This document shows, in pieces, positions 1 to 8,780 of a stretch of DNA of 64,000 nucleotides. The notes under the pieces are model-generated. The model ran no database searches. It was given only the letters and a program-made list of their open reading frames with translations, and was not told the DNA's origin. A program made the translations under genes and the position numbers. Every line of letters begins with the position of its first letter. Positions within the stretch are counted from its first letter, which is position 1. The stretch lies in the NCBI RefSeq assembly GCF_014705615.1, contig NZ_JACXJA010000019.1, positions 1 through 64,000 on the forward strand, given 5' to 3'. The DNA comes from Paenibacillus oceani (lineage in GTDB: Bacteria > Bacillota > Bacilli > Paenibacillales > NBRC-103111).

Positions 1-127
1 CATTGGTTTTCCCTCCGAAATGGTCTGTTTGAACATAGTATGTCCCATTTTGATTCATTTCAAAGGTTCCACCTTTCATTTTACAGACCCATATTTTGCA
101 AATCCGGCCGATGGGCTTCAAATTACG

Positions 128-199
128 GCTGCAAAAGGCTCTTATTTTGGCTGAAACCCAATTTCGCGAGGAATAAGAGCTGCAAAAGACTGCTATTGT
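128..199 (+). repeat. Dispersed intergenic repeat, copy A (partial)
   Basis: It contains the modules gctgcaaaaggctcttatt, a GAAAC segment, then ggaataagagctgcaaaaga. The same order of modules (TTATTTTG..., GAAA, then GAATA-GAG-C) appears in two longer copies at about 26478-26676 and 56902-57095. All three lie between genes. CTCTTATT and AATAAGAG are inverted relative to each other, so the transcript could fold. Confidence 0.5.
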
Positions 200-416
200 C
201 CGCTGCTTTGCACTTGTCCGTGCATTCGCTGTTACTCCTGCTGCACTTGCGCCTACGCCTACACTCCTGTTTTGTTTCTGCTACAGTATTTCCTGATTAC
301 TCCTATTTACCTCCGACAACTCCAACTGCTGCCCGCCTTACCCCAATTCGCCGCACCTCCGCACTCCCGCTCTAGTCAATTTGCCAAACTCGCCGACCGC
401 GCCGACTTCCCGACCG

Positions 417-470
417 CCCCAAACTCCCCAAACTCCCCAAACTCCCCAAACTCCCCAAACTCCCCAAACT
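417..470. repeat. 9-bp tandem repeat, six copies
   Basis: Six perfect head-to-tail copies of CCCCAAACT run from 417 to 470. Because the unit is 9 bp it reads as a tripeptide repeat in every frame, which explains the spurious open frames on both strands. It sits inside the C-rich non-coding block. Confidence 0.95.
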
Positions 471-863
471 AGCCGTACTCTCCGCGTTCCCACCCGACCT
501 GCACTAGCCTCACCCCCATTCCCCAGGCACCTCTCCTGCCCAACCGAAGTCAAGTTAACCCCTAACTTGATCAAAAGCCCGTGCTCCCGTGGCGGCACAG
601 GAAAACTGTACCGCCCGGCTCCCTATGACAGCTCTGCCCCTCACCGCATAGCCCGGAAGTGGTCGCCCGGACCAGCCTCCGCGCATATCCCGGTAGAGAT
701 TTTTATCCCCCGATTCGAGAAATGTCCGTCTACTGGAAATTTGGTATCCTTCCTATAATTTGAATTGTAAGCGAATCCAAATTGGACGCTCGAACGAGGA
801 GGTCTCTTCTAATTGCGGTGGCTTCCGGCTCGGCCGGCCTATGCCGGAATTGAGGAGGCCGCC

Positions 864-1751
864 ATGAACAAAGTGCTGCGCAACCCGCTCGCTTATGTAT
901 TGTTTGTCGTCCCGGCGCTGGCGCTGTACATGACGTTTTATGTCGTCCCGATGCTCAGCTCGCTGAAATATTCGGTGACGAGCTGGAACGGGATCAATGA
1001 AGCGACGTTTAACGGCTTGGACAATTTTATAAAGGCGTTCCGGGACGAAAAGTTTCTGATCGCACTGAAAAACAACATCATCTTCGTGTTATTTTCCGTT
1101 TTCATCCAAATTCCGGCTATCGTAGGTTTGTCGATTCTCGTCAGCGGCGTGCGGCGGTTTCTCGATTTTTACAAAACGACGGTGTTTATGCCCAGCGTGC
1201 TCTCCACGGCTATCGTCGGGGTCATATGGAAGTTTATTTACCATCCGGATGCCGGACTCATCAACCAGGTGCTGCGCACGGTCGGACTCGAATCGTGGGC
1301 GCTCGGCTGGCTCGGGGAAGAAAATTTCGCGTTCCTTGCCATTCTCGTGACGAACGCTTGGCAGTGGACCGGTTTTTATATCGTGCTTGTGCTCGCGGCC
1401 ATCTTCGCCATTCCGAAAGAGATGCAGGAGGCCGGTGAGATCGAAGGCGCCGTCGGTTGGCGCAAAGCGCGTTACTTGACGATCCCGCTCATCCGTCCGG
1501 TCATCCTCGTCATTATGCTGTTGTCGATTACGGGGGCGATGAAGGCGATGGATATCGTGATGATCATGACATCGGGCGGACCGTTCGGCAGCTCGGAGGT
1601 TATGGGCACCTATATGTACAAGCAGGCGTATTCGATGTCGCAGTTCGGTTACGCCAACGCGATCTCGATCCTCATTTTCCTCTTCACCTGCGTACTGACG
1701 CTTATTTTTCACCTGATCACGAGAAGGAGCGAGGAGGTCGAATACGGATGA
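864..1751 (+). CDS. Sugar ABC transporter permease (MalF/UgpA type)
   Basis: This is an integral membrane subunit of a carbohydrate ABC importer of the CUT1 class. The start ATG at 864 is preceded by GAGGAGG (852-858) at good spacing. The protein is about 295 aa with roughly six hydrophobic segments. The cytoplasmic EAA loop that contacts the ATPase is visible as EAGEIEGAVGWRKARYLTIP near residue 190. Its stop overlaps the start of the next permease (ATGA), so the two are translationally coupled. No ATPase gene is nearby, as is common when a shared MsmX-type ATPase is used. The substrate cannot be read from the sequence; a sugar or oligosaccharide is likely. Confidence 0.9.
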   Translation: MNKVLRNPLAYVLFVVPALALYMTFYVVPMLSSLKYSVTSWNGINEATFNGLDNFIKAFRDEKFLIALKNNIIFVLFSVFIQIPAIVGLSILVSGVRRFLDFYKTTVFMPSVLSTAIVGVIWKFIYHPDAGLINQVLRTVGLESWALGWLGEENFAFLAILVTNAWQWTGFYIVLVLAAIFAIPKEMQEAGEIEGAVGWRKARYLTIPLIRPVILVIMLLSITGAMKAMDIVMIMTSGGPFGSSEVMGTYMYKQAYSMSQFGYANAISILIFLFTCVLTLIFHLITRRSEEVEYG

Positions 1752-2575
1752 CGCTGCAGCGGACCAAATGGATCTCGCATCTTGTGCTGCTCGTGTACGT
1801 CGCTGTCGTGCTGTATCCGCTGCTGTTCGTGTTTAACTCGTCGTTCAAAGGCAACTCCGAAATTGTGCTCCGCCCGTGGAGCTTGCCCGGGACGTTCCAG
1901 TGGGACAACTACGTCAACGCCTTTTCGAGCTCGCATATCGGTACTTATTTTCTGAACAGCTTGTACGTCAGCGGACTGTCTACGATTATCGGCATTTTGC
2001 TCGCGACGGGGATCGCTTACGCAGTCACCCGAATGAAATTCCCGAACGTCAGCAAGCTCGTGTACGGCGCCCTGCTGCTGTCCCTGCTCATTCCGCCGGT
2101 ATCTCTGCTGATCCCGTTGTATATTATGATTAAAGACATGGGGCTGTATAATACGCCGTTCGCGCTGCTCGTTCCTTATACGGCGTTCGGGATTCCGCTG
2201 TCGGTGTTCATTATCGCGGCGTTTCTGAAATCGGTGCCGAAAGAGCTGGAGGAGGCGGGCATCGTGGACGGACTGACGGTATACGGCTTGCTGGGCCGGA
2301 TCGTATTGCCGCTGACGACGCCTACGCTCGTGACGGTGTTTATTCTTAATTTCATGAACCATTGGAACGAATACATCATGGCCAACTTGTTTTTGTCCAG
2401 CCAAAGCCTCCGGACGCTTCCCGTGGCGGTCGTGCAATTCATGGACAAATTCAATATGAACTACGGGGCGCTGTGCGCATCGGTGATGATCAGCTGCATT
2501 CCGGTAATGATCGTCTACGCCGTTTTACAGCGTAAAATTATCGAGGGCGTGACGGCCGGCAGCGTCAAAGGGTAG
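1748..2575 (+). CDS. Sugar ABC transporter permease (MalG/UgpE type)
   Basis: This is the second membrane subunit of the CUT1 importer, 275 aa. ATG at 1748 overlaps the previous stop codon. Hydrophobic segments occur at about residues 10-32, 70-95, 105-130, 140-160, 185-205 and 240-262. The EAA loop reads EEAGIVDGLTVYGLLGRIVLP near residues 165-185. It pairs with the upstream MalF-type subunit, and the downstream lipoprotein is its presumed substrate-binding partner. This is the only permease pair in the window, although there are four SBPs. Confidence 0.9.
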   Translation: MTLQRTKWISHLVLLVYVAVVLYPLLFVFNSSFKGNSEIVLRPWSLPGTFQWDNYVNAFSSSHIGTYFLNSLYVSGLSTIIGILLATGIAYAVTRMKFPNVSKLVYGALLLSLLIPPVSLLIPLYIMIKDMGLYNTPFALLVPYTAFGIPLSVFIIAAFLKSVPKELEEAGIVDGLTVYGLLGRIVLPLTTPTLVTVFILNFMNHWNEYIMANLFLSSQSLRTLPVAVVQFMDKFNMNYGALCASVMISCIPVMIVYAVLQRKIIEGVTAGSVKG

Positions 2576-2707
2576 AGCGCCGGGAGGTTGTCTGTTTACC
2601 CGTCACCGGCTCTTTCGGGGTTGCTGACCGCGGGGAGGGGCGGACTGACAACGAGCGGTGAATCGGCTATGATAAAAGGAAAAGAAGCGGCAGGGGGGAT
2701 CGATCGT

Positions 2708-4105
2708 ATGAACCGGAGAGCGTCCGTCCTGCTGTCCTGCATACTCGGTCTCGCAGCCGTTGGTAGCGCTTGCAGCTTCGAAGGCGGGAGGAAGTCCGGA
2801 GATCAGGCGCAGCCGTTCACGATCTCGCTGCGTCATGTGCAGGTGCGCGACGATGCGCGGCCGAGGCTGAAGATGCTGGAGGACGTCGCTTCCCGGATGG
2901 AAGCGGCTGTTCCCGGCTTAAAGGTGGAGATGGAAGGGCTGGAGGACAAGGTGCACCGCTTCGAGAAGCTGCCGGCCGAGATGGCGGCGGGCGCGCCGCC
3001 GAAAATATTCGATCTGTTCGGCGGGGCCGATACGCACAAATACGCGAAGGCAAACCGGCTGCTCGACCTGACGCCGATTTTAAGCGAGCTCGGCTTGAAG
3101 GAGCAGTTTTTCAATCTCGACGAATTTACGGTCAATGGTAAAATTTATGGATTGCCCACAGCCGGCTTCGTCGAAGGAGTTTTCTATAACAAGCGGCTGT
3201 TCCGCGAGCTCGGCGCCCGGGTGCCGGGGACATGGGAGGAACTGATGTCCGTTGCGGAGAAGGCGCATCACCAAGGCGTCACTCCGTTCGCCCTCGCCTC
3301 CGCCGACGCCTGGGTGATCAATATGATGATGAATACGATGTGGGTGCGTATGGCGGGAACCGAGTCGGTGCGGGGCTTCGTGGACGGCACGAGGAAATGG
3401 ACCGATCCGGACGTAGCCGAAGCGTTCAAGCGGTATGAGACGCTCGTCCAAAAAGGATATTTTCCCGAGCAGAGTCTGGGCTTGAAGTATGCGGATCAGC
3501 AGACCGCGTTCCGTCAGGGAGAGGCGGCGATGGTGTTCGACGGCAGCTGGGCGAATTCGGGGCTCGCGGCTCCGGGCAGGTCGGTCGTCGAGGACGATGT
3601 CGGCTTTTTTAACTTTCCGAGCATGGGAGGGCCCGGGGACGGGACGATCAATGCAAGCTACTCGAACGGGTACGGCTTCTCCGCCCATCTGAACGCCAAG
3701 GAGCTGGAGGCCGTAAAAGCGTTTATCCGGATCATGTTCAGCGAGGAGATGCAGAAGCGGCAGCTTGCCGAGGTCGGCATCCTGCCGGCGATGAAGCTGG
3801 CCGATCTGTCCGGCGTCCGTCCGATCGTCGGCGAGCTGCTGAAGGCGGCTGACACACGGACGTTTCCGGCGTTCGACTCGATCGTGCAGGCGAAGGTGCG
3901 GGAAGCGCTCGAAACCGGGATGCAGGAGCTGATCGGCGGCAAAACGACGGCGATCCAGCTGCTGGAGCGTGTGCAGCAGGCACAGGACAACGCCAACCGG
4001 GAGCTGCATAAACCGGTTCAGGACCGGTACGGCGGCGGCACAGGACCGTCCGCACGGTTGGAGACATCCCCGGGTTCGTCAGGCGGAAGCAGGGTGATCG
4101 GATGA
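2708..4105 (+). CDS. Extracellular solute-binding lipoprotein, family 1 (sugar)
   Basis: This is the predicted substrate receptor of the importer. The open frame extends upstream, but ATG at 2708 is the better start: it follows a purine-rich site around 2691 and immediately gives a lipoprotein signal peptide (MNRRASVLLSCILGLAAVGS, then the lipobox Cys). The mature protein of about 440 aa has the periplasmic-binding fold signatures of family 1 SBPs (IYGLPTAGFVEGVFYNKRLF, then TWEELM). Its last codon overlaps the start of the response regulator gene, so receptor and regulator are translated together. Confidence 0.85.
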   Translation: MNRRASVLLSCILGLAAVGSACSFEGGRKSGDQAQPFTISLRHVQVRDDARPRLKMLEDVASRMEAAVPGLKVEMEGLEDKVHRFEKLPAEMAAGAPPKIFDLFGGADTHKYAKANRLLDLTPILSELGLKEQFFNLDEFTVNGKIYGLPTAGFVEGVFYNKRLFRELGARVPGTWEELMSVAEKAHHQGVTPFALASADAWVINMMMNTMWVRMAGTESVRGFVDGTRKWTDPDVAEAFKRYETLVQKGYFPEQSLGLKYADQQTAFRQGEAAMVFDGSWANSGLAAPGRSVVEDDVGFFNFPSMGGPGDGTINASYSNGYGFSAHLNAKELEAVKAFIRIMFSEEMQKRQLAEVGILPAMKLADLSGVRPIVGELLKAADTRTFPAFDSIVQAKVREALETGMQELIGGKTTAIQLLERVQQAQDNANRELHKPVQDRYGGGTGPSARLETSPGSSGGSRVIG

Positions 4106-5721
4106 ATCTCCGCAATAAAGTATTAAAGGCGCTGCTCGTCGACGACGAAATCAACATTATGCGCAACTTGCAGACGGTTATTCCTTGGGAGGAGCTGAAC
4201 TTCGGCGTCGTCGGAATGGCGACGAACGGGGTGAAGGCGATGGAACTGGTCGGGGAGTTTGCTCCCGACCTCATCCTGTCCGATATCCGGATGCCGGTAA
4301 TGGACGGGATTGCGCTGCTGAAATGGCTGCAGGAGCAAAAGTACGAGGGCGAAGTCGTGATGCTGACCGGTTTCCAGGAGTTCGACTACGCCCGTTCAGC
4401 GGTCAAATACGGCGCCAAAGACTTCATTCTGAAGCCGATCGACTACGAGGAGCTCCGGCAGATCGTGGAAAGGCTCGCCCTGCAAATCCGGGAGAAGCGG
4501 ATGGAACGGCTGAAGGAAGAGAAGACGTGGAAGCGGCTGTCCAGCCTCGCTTATGAGAAAATGCTGCATGACGTTCTGCTCGACTATACGTCGGTTTGCT
4601 CGCTGCATCTGCTTCCCGAGGAAGGCGAGCTGCCGGACCAACCCGCTTATACGCTGCTCGTCGCCGATCTGGACGGCTATTCGCAAATCGCCCGGCCGTG
4701 GAGCGAACGGGAGCGGAAGCTATGGAATTTCGCGGTCCGCAACGTGCTGCAGGAGGCGCTGGTTCCTGATGAACAGGCTTACGCGGTGCTGCAAACCCGC
4801 GAAGGCGAATGGTGTCTGCTCCTCGAGCATCGTCCGGACCGCGCGATTCCCGGAACGGAACAGATCCGTGTCTGGTCGCACTCGCTGCAGGCCGCTGTCG
4901 AACAGTACGCCAAGCTGACGGTCAGTATCGGCATCTTCGCGTCGCCGGTACCGATGGAGCGTTTGGCGGAAGCTTATAAATGCGTACAGCGGTCCCTTCA
5001 ACTGTCGCCGGGGAAGCAGCATGTGGTGTTTGTAGACGGAGCCGGAGACGGAGGCGAGACGAACGAGCCGCTCTGGAGCGTGCTCGACGAGCTGGTAGCC
5101 GGGCTGAAGCAGAAGGACAGAGCCAAGGTCGAGCAGGCGACACAAGGGCTGCATGCCAGCGTGAAGGCGATCCTCGCATTTTCGGTGCTGCGCGGCGAGC
5201 AGATGCTGCACTTCGTCGTGCTTCATCTGATGCGGGAGATGCGGGAGATCGGGCTGCTTGAGGGCGAACAGGAAGAAGCGGTATGGGCGAAGCTGGAGAA
5301 AAGCGTCTGCGTCAAGGAGCTGCTCGATACGATCGACGGGCTGACGAGCGCCTGCATGAACGCCGGGCTGGCGAAGAAAACGGGTGAAGTGCTGATGGTG
5401 TCGGCCAAAAACTATATTCAGCGGCATATGTCCAGCGATCTCGGAATCGAAGAGGTTGCCGACTATCTCGGCATCAGCTGCAGCTATTTCAGCCTGCTGT
5501 TCAAGCAGCAGTTCGGGGAGACGTTCGTCGAATATTTGACCCGGCAGCGGATGGAACTGGCGAAGTCGCTGCTCGTCATGACCGGCAAAAGCGTTACGTC
5601 GATCGGGAATAAGGTAGGGTATGCGGAACGCCGCTACTTTACGAAGGTATTCCATAAATACGAGGGAATGACGCCGACGGAATTCCGGGAGCGCCATGCG
5701 GCAGGCGAGGCGGATGGCTGA
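4102..5721 (+). CDS. YesN-like response regulator with AraC-type HTH
   Basis: This is a 539-aa two-component regulator. The N-terminal receiver (about 1-125) carries acidic residues D14-D15-E16 and the phosphoacceptor D61 in LSDIRMPVMDG. A middle region (about 140-410) is a poorly conserved linker, possibly with a degenerate GGDEF-like fold. Two AraC-family HTHs occupy about 430-530. ATG 4102 overlaps the SBP stop (ATGA). Regulators of this type usually work with a YesM-type kinase and activate sugar uptake operons. No such kinase is encoded in this window, so its partner is either outside or distant. Confidence 0.85.
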   Translation: MNLRNKVLKALLVDDEINIMRNLQTVIPWEELNFGVVGMATNGVKAMELVGEFAPDLILSDIRMPVMDGIALLKWLQEQKYEGEVVMLTGFQEFDYARSAVKYGAKDFILKPIDYEELRQIVERLALQIREKRMERLKEEKTWKRLSSLAYEKMLHDVLLDYTSVCSLHLLPEEGELPDQPAYTLLVADLDGYSQIARPWSERERKLWNFAVRNVLQEALVPDEQAYAVLQTREGEWCLLLEHRPDRAIPGTEQIRVWSHSLQAAVEQYAKLTVSIGIFASPVPMERLAEAYKCVQRSLQLSPGKQHVVFVDGAGDGGETNEPLWSVLDELVAGLKQKDRAKVEQATQGLHASVKAILAFSVLRGEQMLHFVVLHLMREMREIGLLEGEQEEAVWAKLEKSVCVKELLDTIDGLTSACMNAGLAKKTGEVLMVSAKNYIQRHMSSDLGIEEVADYLGISCSYFSLLFKQQFGETFVEYLTRQRMELAKSLLVMTGKSVTSIGNKVGYAERRYFTKVFHKYEGMTPTEFRERHAAGEADG

Positions 5722-5749
5722 CGGCCGATGAACGGAAGGATTCAAGGCT

Positions 5750-6001
5750 TTATGTCAGCCATTCTTCCGCCTGCACCTCCTGCCTGTAGCCGCAGCTCTC
5801 GCAATAGGTCTGGTGCACGCACAGCCGGCGGTCCAGATCGGGGTATCCGTTCGTGAGCTTCAGGTCGTCGATGGCGCGATAAGGCGAATACGGGCCGAGG
5901 TAGTCGTCGAGGCGGCCGCCGTCGAACAAACGGTTTCCGCATTGCGGGCATTGCAGGTTGAGAGTGGTCATTCCGTTGCAGTAAGGGCATAACGAGGACA
6001 T
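5750..6001 (-). CDS. Small double zinc-ribbon protein, unknown function
   Basis: This 83-aa protein has a start at 6001 preceded by GGAAAGGAGAAT on the minus strand. It contains three CxxC knuckles (CPYC at about 5-8, CPQC at about 18-21, CESC near residue 68) plus a further Cys in CVHQTYC, consistent with two zinc ribbons. No catalytic domain is visible. Zinc ribbons of this size often mediate protein or nucleic-acid contacts, but I do not recognise the family and assign no function. It converges with the response regulator gene and lies downstream of a hairpin-rich intergenic region. Confidence 0.7.
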   Translation of the reverse strand: MSSLCPYCNGMTTLNLQCPQCGNRLFDGGRLDDYLGPYSPYRAIDDLKLTNGYPDLDRRLCVHQTYCESCGYRQEVQAEEWLT

Positions 6002-6077
6002 CTGCCATTCTCCTTTCCGGTTGGGACATCTTGATCGCGCATGATCAACGTCCCGCTATCGGAAAATCCCGATCCTA

Positions 6078-6124
6078 ATCCGCCCATAGGTTTCCTCCGC
6101 ACGGCGAAACCTATTCGGGCGGAT
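6078..6124. other. Long imperfect hairpin in an intergenic region
   Basis: The arms ATCCGCCCATAGGTTTC and GAAACCTATTCGGGCGGAT pair with one small internal bulge around an 11-nt loop. There is no T-run on either side. It lies in the presumed 5' region of the zinc-ribbon gene and just beyond the terminator of the ferredoxin-NADP reductase gene. Function unknown. Confidence 0.5.
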
Positions 6125-6134
6125 GCGGAACGCC

Positions 6135-6170
6135 AAAAAAAGCGCCCGCGCGGATGGCCGCGGAGCGCTT
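6135..6170 (-). terminator. Rho-independent terminator of the ferredoxin-NADP reductase gene
   Basis: On the minus strand a GC-rich stem (GCGCTCCGCG ... CGCGCGGGCGC) is followed by seven T residues, about 15 bp after the stop codon of the reductase gene. Confidence 0.8.
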
Positions 6171-6184
6171 CTATGCGTGCTATA

Positions 6185-7186
6185 TTAAAACTTCATGTTG
6201 CTACTGTGGCCCGGGGAAAGCTTCGCATCCGGATCGATGTATACCTTGGCGTTGTTGATCGCGGTAGGGGCTTCTCCGAATCCGACCGCAATCAGTTTCA
6301 GCTTGCCCGGATAAGTGGTAATGTCGCCTGCGGCGAAGATGCCGGGAATCGACGTCTCCATACGGGAGTCGACAATAATCGAGCCGTTCTCGATCTCGAA
6401 GCCCCATTCGGCAATCGGTCCGAGCGAGGAGACGAAGCCGAAGTTGACGATGACCGCATCGACCGGGATGACGCTGGCTGCTCCGGATTTTACTTCCTTG
6501 ATCGTAACCGATTCGATTTTGTCGGTTCCGTTCAAGCTTTCGATCTCAACTGGCGTAACCACCTCAACCTTCGACTGCTTCAGCAGCTCGACACTATGCT
6601 CGTGAGCGCGGAACTTGTCTCGCCGATGAATAAGCGTCACTTTCTCGGCGATCGGCTCGAGCATCAGAGCCCAGTCTACCGCGGAGTCGCCGCCTCCGCT
6701 GATCAGCACCTTTTGTCCGGCGAACTTGTTCAGATCGCTTACGAAGTAGTGCAGGTTTTTCTTCTCGAATTTGGCCGCTTCCGGCAAGTCCAGCTTCCGC
6801 GGCTCGAAAGCGCCGACGCCGGCCGTAACGATGATCGCCTTGGATTGGTGGACGCCCTGATCGGTCTCGACCTCGAACAGACGCTCGTCCTTCTTCGTCA
6901 CTTTCAGAACCTTCTCTTCCAGCCGGACATCAACCGGAAAATGGCTCATTTGTTCGTTCAACCGGTTCACAAGCTCCTGTGCAGTCACCTTTGGAAATCC
7001 CGCAACATCATAAATATATTTTTCAGGATAAAGCGCTGCAAGCTGTCCGCCTAGCTGCGGCATGCTCTCGATGATTTTTACGGAAGCTTGGCGCATTCCT
7101 GCGTAAAATGCCGCAAACATCCCGGCAGGCCCGCCGCCGATGACGATAATATCCGTCACGCCTTGATTTTGTACATTCGCTGACAC
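6185..7186 (-). CDS. yumC: Ferredoxin/flavodoxin-NADP+ reductase, type 2 (YumC family)
   Basis: This is a cytoplasmic FAD enzyme that passes electrons between NADPH and ferredoxin or flavodoxin. I choose GTG at 7186 because GGAGGT lies 8 bp upstream; an earlier in-frame start lacks such a site. The 333-aa protein has the length of B. subtilis YumC. The FAD-binding motif [14 protein letters not shown] is near residue 17 and the NADP-binding motif [11 protein letters not shown] near 160, with a C-terminal [20 protein letters not shown] segment. It is divergent from the NADH dehydrogenase gene, and both share a 376-bp regulatory region. Confidence 0.9.
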   Translation of the reverse strand: MSANVQNQGVTDIIVIGGGPAGMFAAFYAGMRQASVKIIESMPQLGGQLAALYPEKYIYDVAGFPKVTAQELVNRLNEQMSHFPVDVRLEEKVLKVTKKDERLFEVETDQGVHQSKAIIVTAGVGAFEPRKLDLPEAAKFEKKNLHYFVSDLNKFAGQKVLISGGGDSAVDWALMLEPIAEKVTLIHRRDKFRAHEHSVELLKQSKVEVVTPVEIESLNGTDKIESVTIKEVKSGAASVIPVDAVIVNFGFVSSLGPIAEWGFEIENGSIIVDSRMETSIPGIFAAGDITTYPGKLKLIAVGFGEAPTAINNAKVYIDPDAKLSPGHSSNMKF

Positions 7187-7275
7187 GAAAAGACACCTCC
7201 ATAGCATTTTGTACAGCCTTGTTACATTTTCTCACACCACTTATTATAAACAAAGGAATGTGCAGAAGGGAAGCG

Positions 7276-7300
7276 ATTTTGTCACAAATAACGACAAAAT
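7276..7300. promoter_or_regulatory. Perfect inverted repeat, candidate operator
   Basis: ATTTTGTC and GACAAAAT are perfect 8-bp arms separated by 9 nt. The dyad lies about 90 bp upstream of the reductase start. The protein that would bind it is unknown. Confidence 0.4.
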
Positions 7301-7502
7301 TTAGACAGTTTGTCGCTTGATATTTTCAATAGGAAGATATATGATTGCAGGTAACAAATATTGATAAGTATTGTCGAATATTGTACGAGCGGCCTTGCCG
7401 CTGCGGCAATTTGGGTCATATAGAGAGAGCTTGACGGTGTGCGTGAGGTTGCATGAACAGTCGGTGTCTGGAAAGCTTGAACTGAGCTTTGTCTGACAAC
7501 GC

Positions 7503-7520
7503 TTGTGTAATTTTTCACAG
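7503..7520. promoter_or_regulatory. Candidate Rex box upstream of NADH dehydrogenase
   Basis: TTGTGTA-ATTT-TTCACAG matches the Rex consensus TTGTGAA-N4-TTCACAA at 12 of 14 fixed positions. Rex is the NADH/NAD+ sensing repressor of Gram-positive bacteria and controls ndh in B. subtilis. The box ends 42 bp before the start codon. The identification rests only on motif match and context. Confidence 0.55.
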
Positions 7521-7562
7521 CTATCGGACAGCCAACAAACCGGATATGGAAGGGATACGAAG

Positions 7563-8753
7563 ATGAGTACAGTTCCAAGAATCGTCATATTGGGTGCAGG
7601 CTATGGTGGGGTGCTGACCGCTCTTAGACTGCAGAAAGAGCTCAATTATAACGAGGCGAATGTCACGCTGGTCAACAAGCACGATTATCATTATATCACA
7701 ACTCATCTTCATATGCCTGCGGCAGGTACGGACAATCCGGAAAATGCCCGAGTCAGCATATCGAAGCTGATCGATGAGTTCAAGATTGATTTCGTCAAGT
7801 CGACCGTCGTTCAAATTAAGCCCCAGGAGAAAAAGGTCATTCTCGAAGACGGCACGCTGTCCTACGACTATCTCGTCATCGGCTTGGGCGGAGAATCGGA
7901 AACGTTCGGCATCCCGGGACTTCAGGAGTTTGCTTTCAATATTCGCAGCATCAACAGCGTCCGGCTGATCCGGGAGCATATCGAATACCAGTTCGCTAAG
8001 TTCAAGCGCGAGCCGGAACGCAAAGATTATTTGACGTTCGTCGTCGGCGGGGCCGGGTTTACAGGCATCGAATTCATCGGCGAGCTGGCCGACCGGATTC
8101 CGAAGCTGTGCAAAGAATTCGACGTCGATCCGTCGCTTGTCAAAATCTACAATATCGAAGCGGCTCCGACCGCTCTCCCGGGCTTCGATCCGGAGCTGGT
8201 CGAATACGCGATGCAGGTGCTTGCGGACAAAGGCGTCACGTTCAAAATCGCTACGGCGATCAAGGAATGTACGCCCGAGGGTGTCATTCTGGCCAGCGGA
8301 GAGACGATCAAATCGTCCACCGTCGTCTGGACGGGCGGCATCCGCGGCAACCGGCTCGTCGAGCAAGCCGGCTTCGAGGCGATGCGGGGCCGCGTGAAGG
8401 TCGATTCGTATTTGCGGACGGAACAGTATGAGAATGTATCTATTATCGGGGATTGCTCCCTGATCCTGAACGAACAGGGCAGGCCTTACCCGCCTACGGC
8501 CCAGATCGCGATGCAGCAAGGCGTGACGTGCGCTTACAATCTGGTCGCTTCGATTCGCAACCAGCCGCTGCGCGAGTTCAAGTTCGACAACAAAGGCGTC
8601 GTCGCCTCGCTCGGCAAAGGCGAAGCGATCGGGATCGTCTTCGGCAAGAAGCTGAAGGGCGGCACCGCCGCAATGATGAAGAAGCTGATCGACATGCGGT
8701 ATTTGTACATGATCGGAGGCATCTCGCTCTTACTGCGCAAAGGAAAGTTCTAA
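7563..8753 (+). CDS. yumB: Type II NADH dehydrogenase (NDH-2, YumB/YutJ-like)
   Basis: This is a membrane-associated, non-proton-pumping FAD enzyme that oxidises NADH and reduces quinone. ATG 7563 is preceded by GGAAGGGAT. The 396-aa protein has the N-terminal FAD fold ([16 protein letters not shown], about 7-22), a central NADH fold ([16 protein letters not shown], about 160-175), the second FAD contact IIGDCS near residue 297 and the quinone-site sequence [13 protein letters not shown]. The C-terminus is basic and amphipathic, as needed for membrane attachment. A candidate Rex box upstream fits redox control. A small ORF follows 27 bp downstream. Confidence 0.85.
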   Translation: MSTVPRIVILGAGYGGVLTALRLQKELNYNEANVTLVNKHDYHYITTHLHMPAAGTDNPENARVSISKLIDEFKIDFVKSTVVQIKPQEKKVILEDGTLSYDYLVIGLGGESETFGIPGLQEFAFNIRSINSVRLIREHIEYQFAKFKREPERKDYLTFVVGGAGFTGIEFIGELADRIPKLCKEFDVDPSLVKIYNIEAAPTALPGFDPELVEYAMQVLADKGVTFKIATAIKECTPEGVILASGETIKSSTVVWTGGIRGNRLVEQAGFEAMRGRVKVDSYLRTEQYENVSIIGDCSLILNEQGRPYPPTAQIAMQQGVTCAYNLVASIRNQPLREFKFDNKGVVASLGKGEAIGIVFGKKLKGGTAAMMKKLIDMRYLYMIGGISLLLRKGKF

Positions 8754-8780
8754 TCGTTAGGGACCGGGAGGCGTTGGCCC

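Larger units (their letters stand above)
1..863. other. Non-coding region with C-rich strand and tandem repeat
   Basis: I see no convincing gene here. The short open frames lack ribosome-binding sites and have low-complexity translations. From about 200 to 760 the plus strand is strongly C-rich and G-poor: bases 421-480 contain 30 C and 2 G. The region holds one copy of a dispersed intergenic repeat (about 128-199) and a 9-bp tandem repeat (417-470). A possible -10 hexamer TATAAT lies at 754-759 upstream of the ABC permease operon, but no good -35 hexamer is at the right distance. Confidence 0.6.
7187..7562. promoter_or_regulatory. Divergent control region between two flavoenzyme genes
   Basis: This region contains no gene. 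On the minus strand TATAAT (about 7240-7250) is a possible -10 for the reductase gene. Repeated TTTGTC/GACAAA half-sites occur: ATTTTGTC with GACAAAAT 9 nt apart (7276-7300), TTTGTC again at 7309-7314 and the small palindrome TTGTC-T-GACAA at 7489-7499. A Rex-like box lies at 7503-7520. Confidence 0.5.

Noticed and set aside
417-470. Possible CRISPR array
   Set aside because: Nine-bp head-to-tail repeats without spacers, and no cas genes in the window.
338-598. Minus-strand open frame with Val-Trp-Gly repeats, and plus-strand frames with Asn-Ser-Pro and Pro-Gln-Thr repeats
   Set aside because: All come from the same 9-bp tandem repeat, which is open in every frame; no ribosome-binding site or conserved domain.
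6041-7054. 337-codon plus-strand open frame over the ferredoxin-NADP reductase
   Set aside because: Antisense shadow; it also covers the terminator and hairpin.
7521-8519. 332-codon open frame antisense to the NADH dehydrogenase gene
   Set aside because: Arg/Asp-rich shadow of a well-supported gene, typical of GC-rich coding DNA; no ribosome-binding site.
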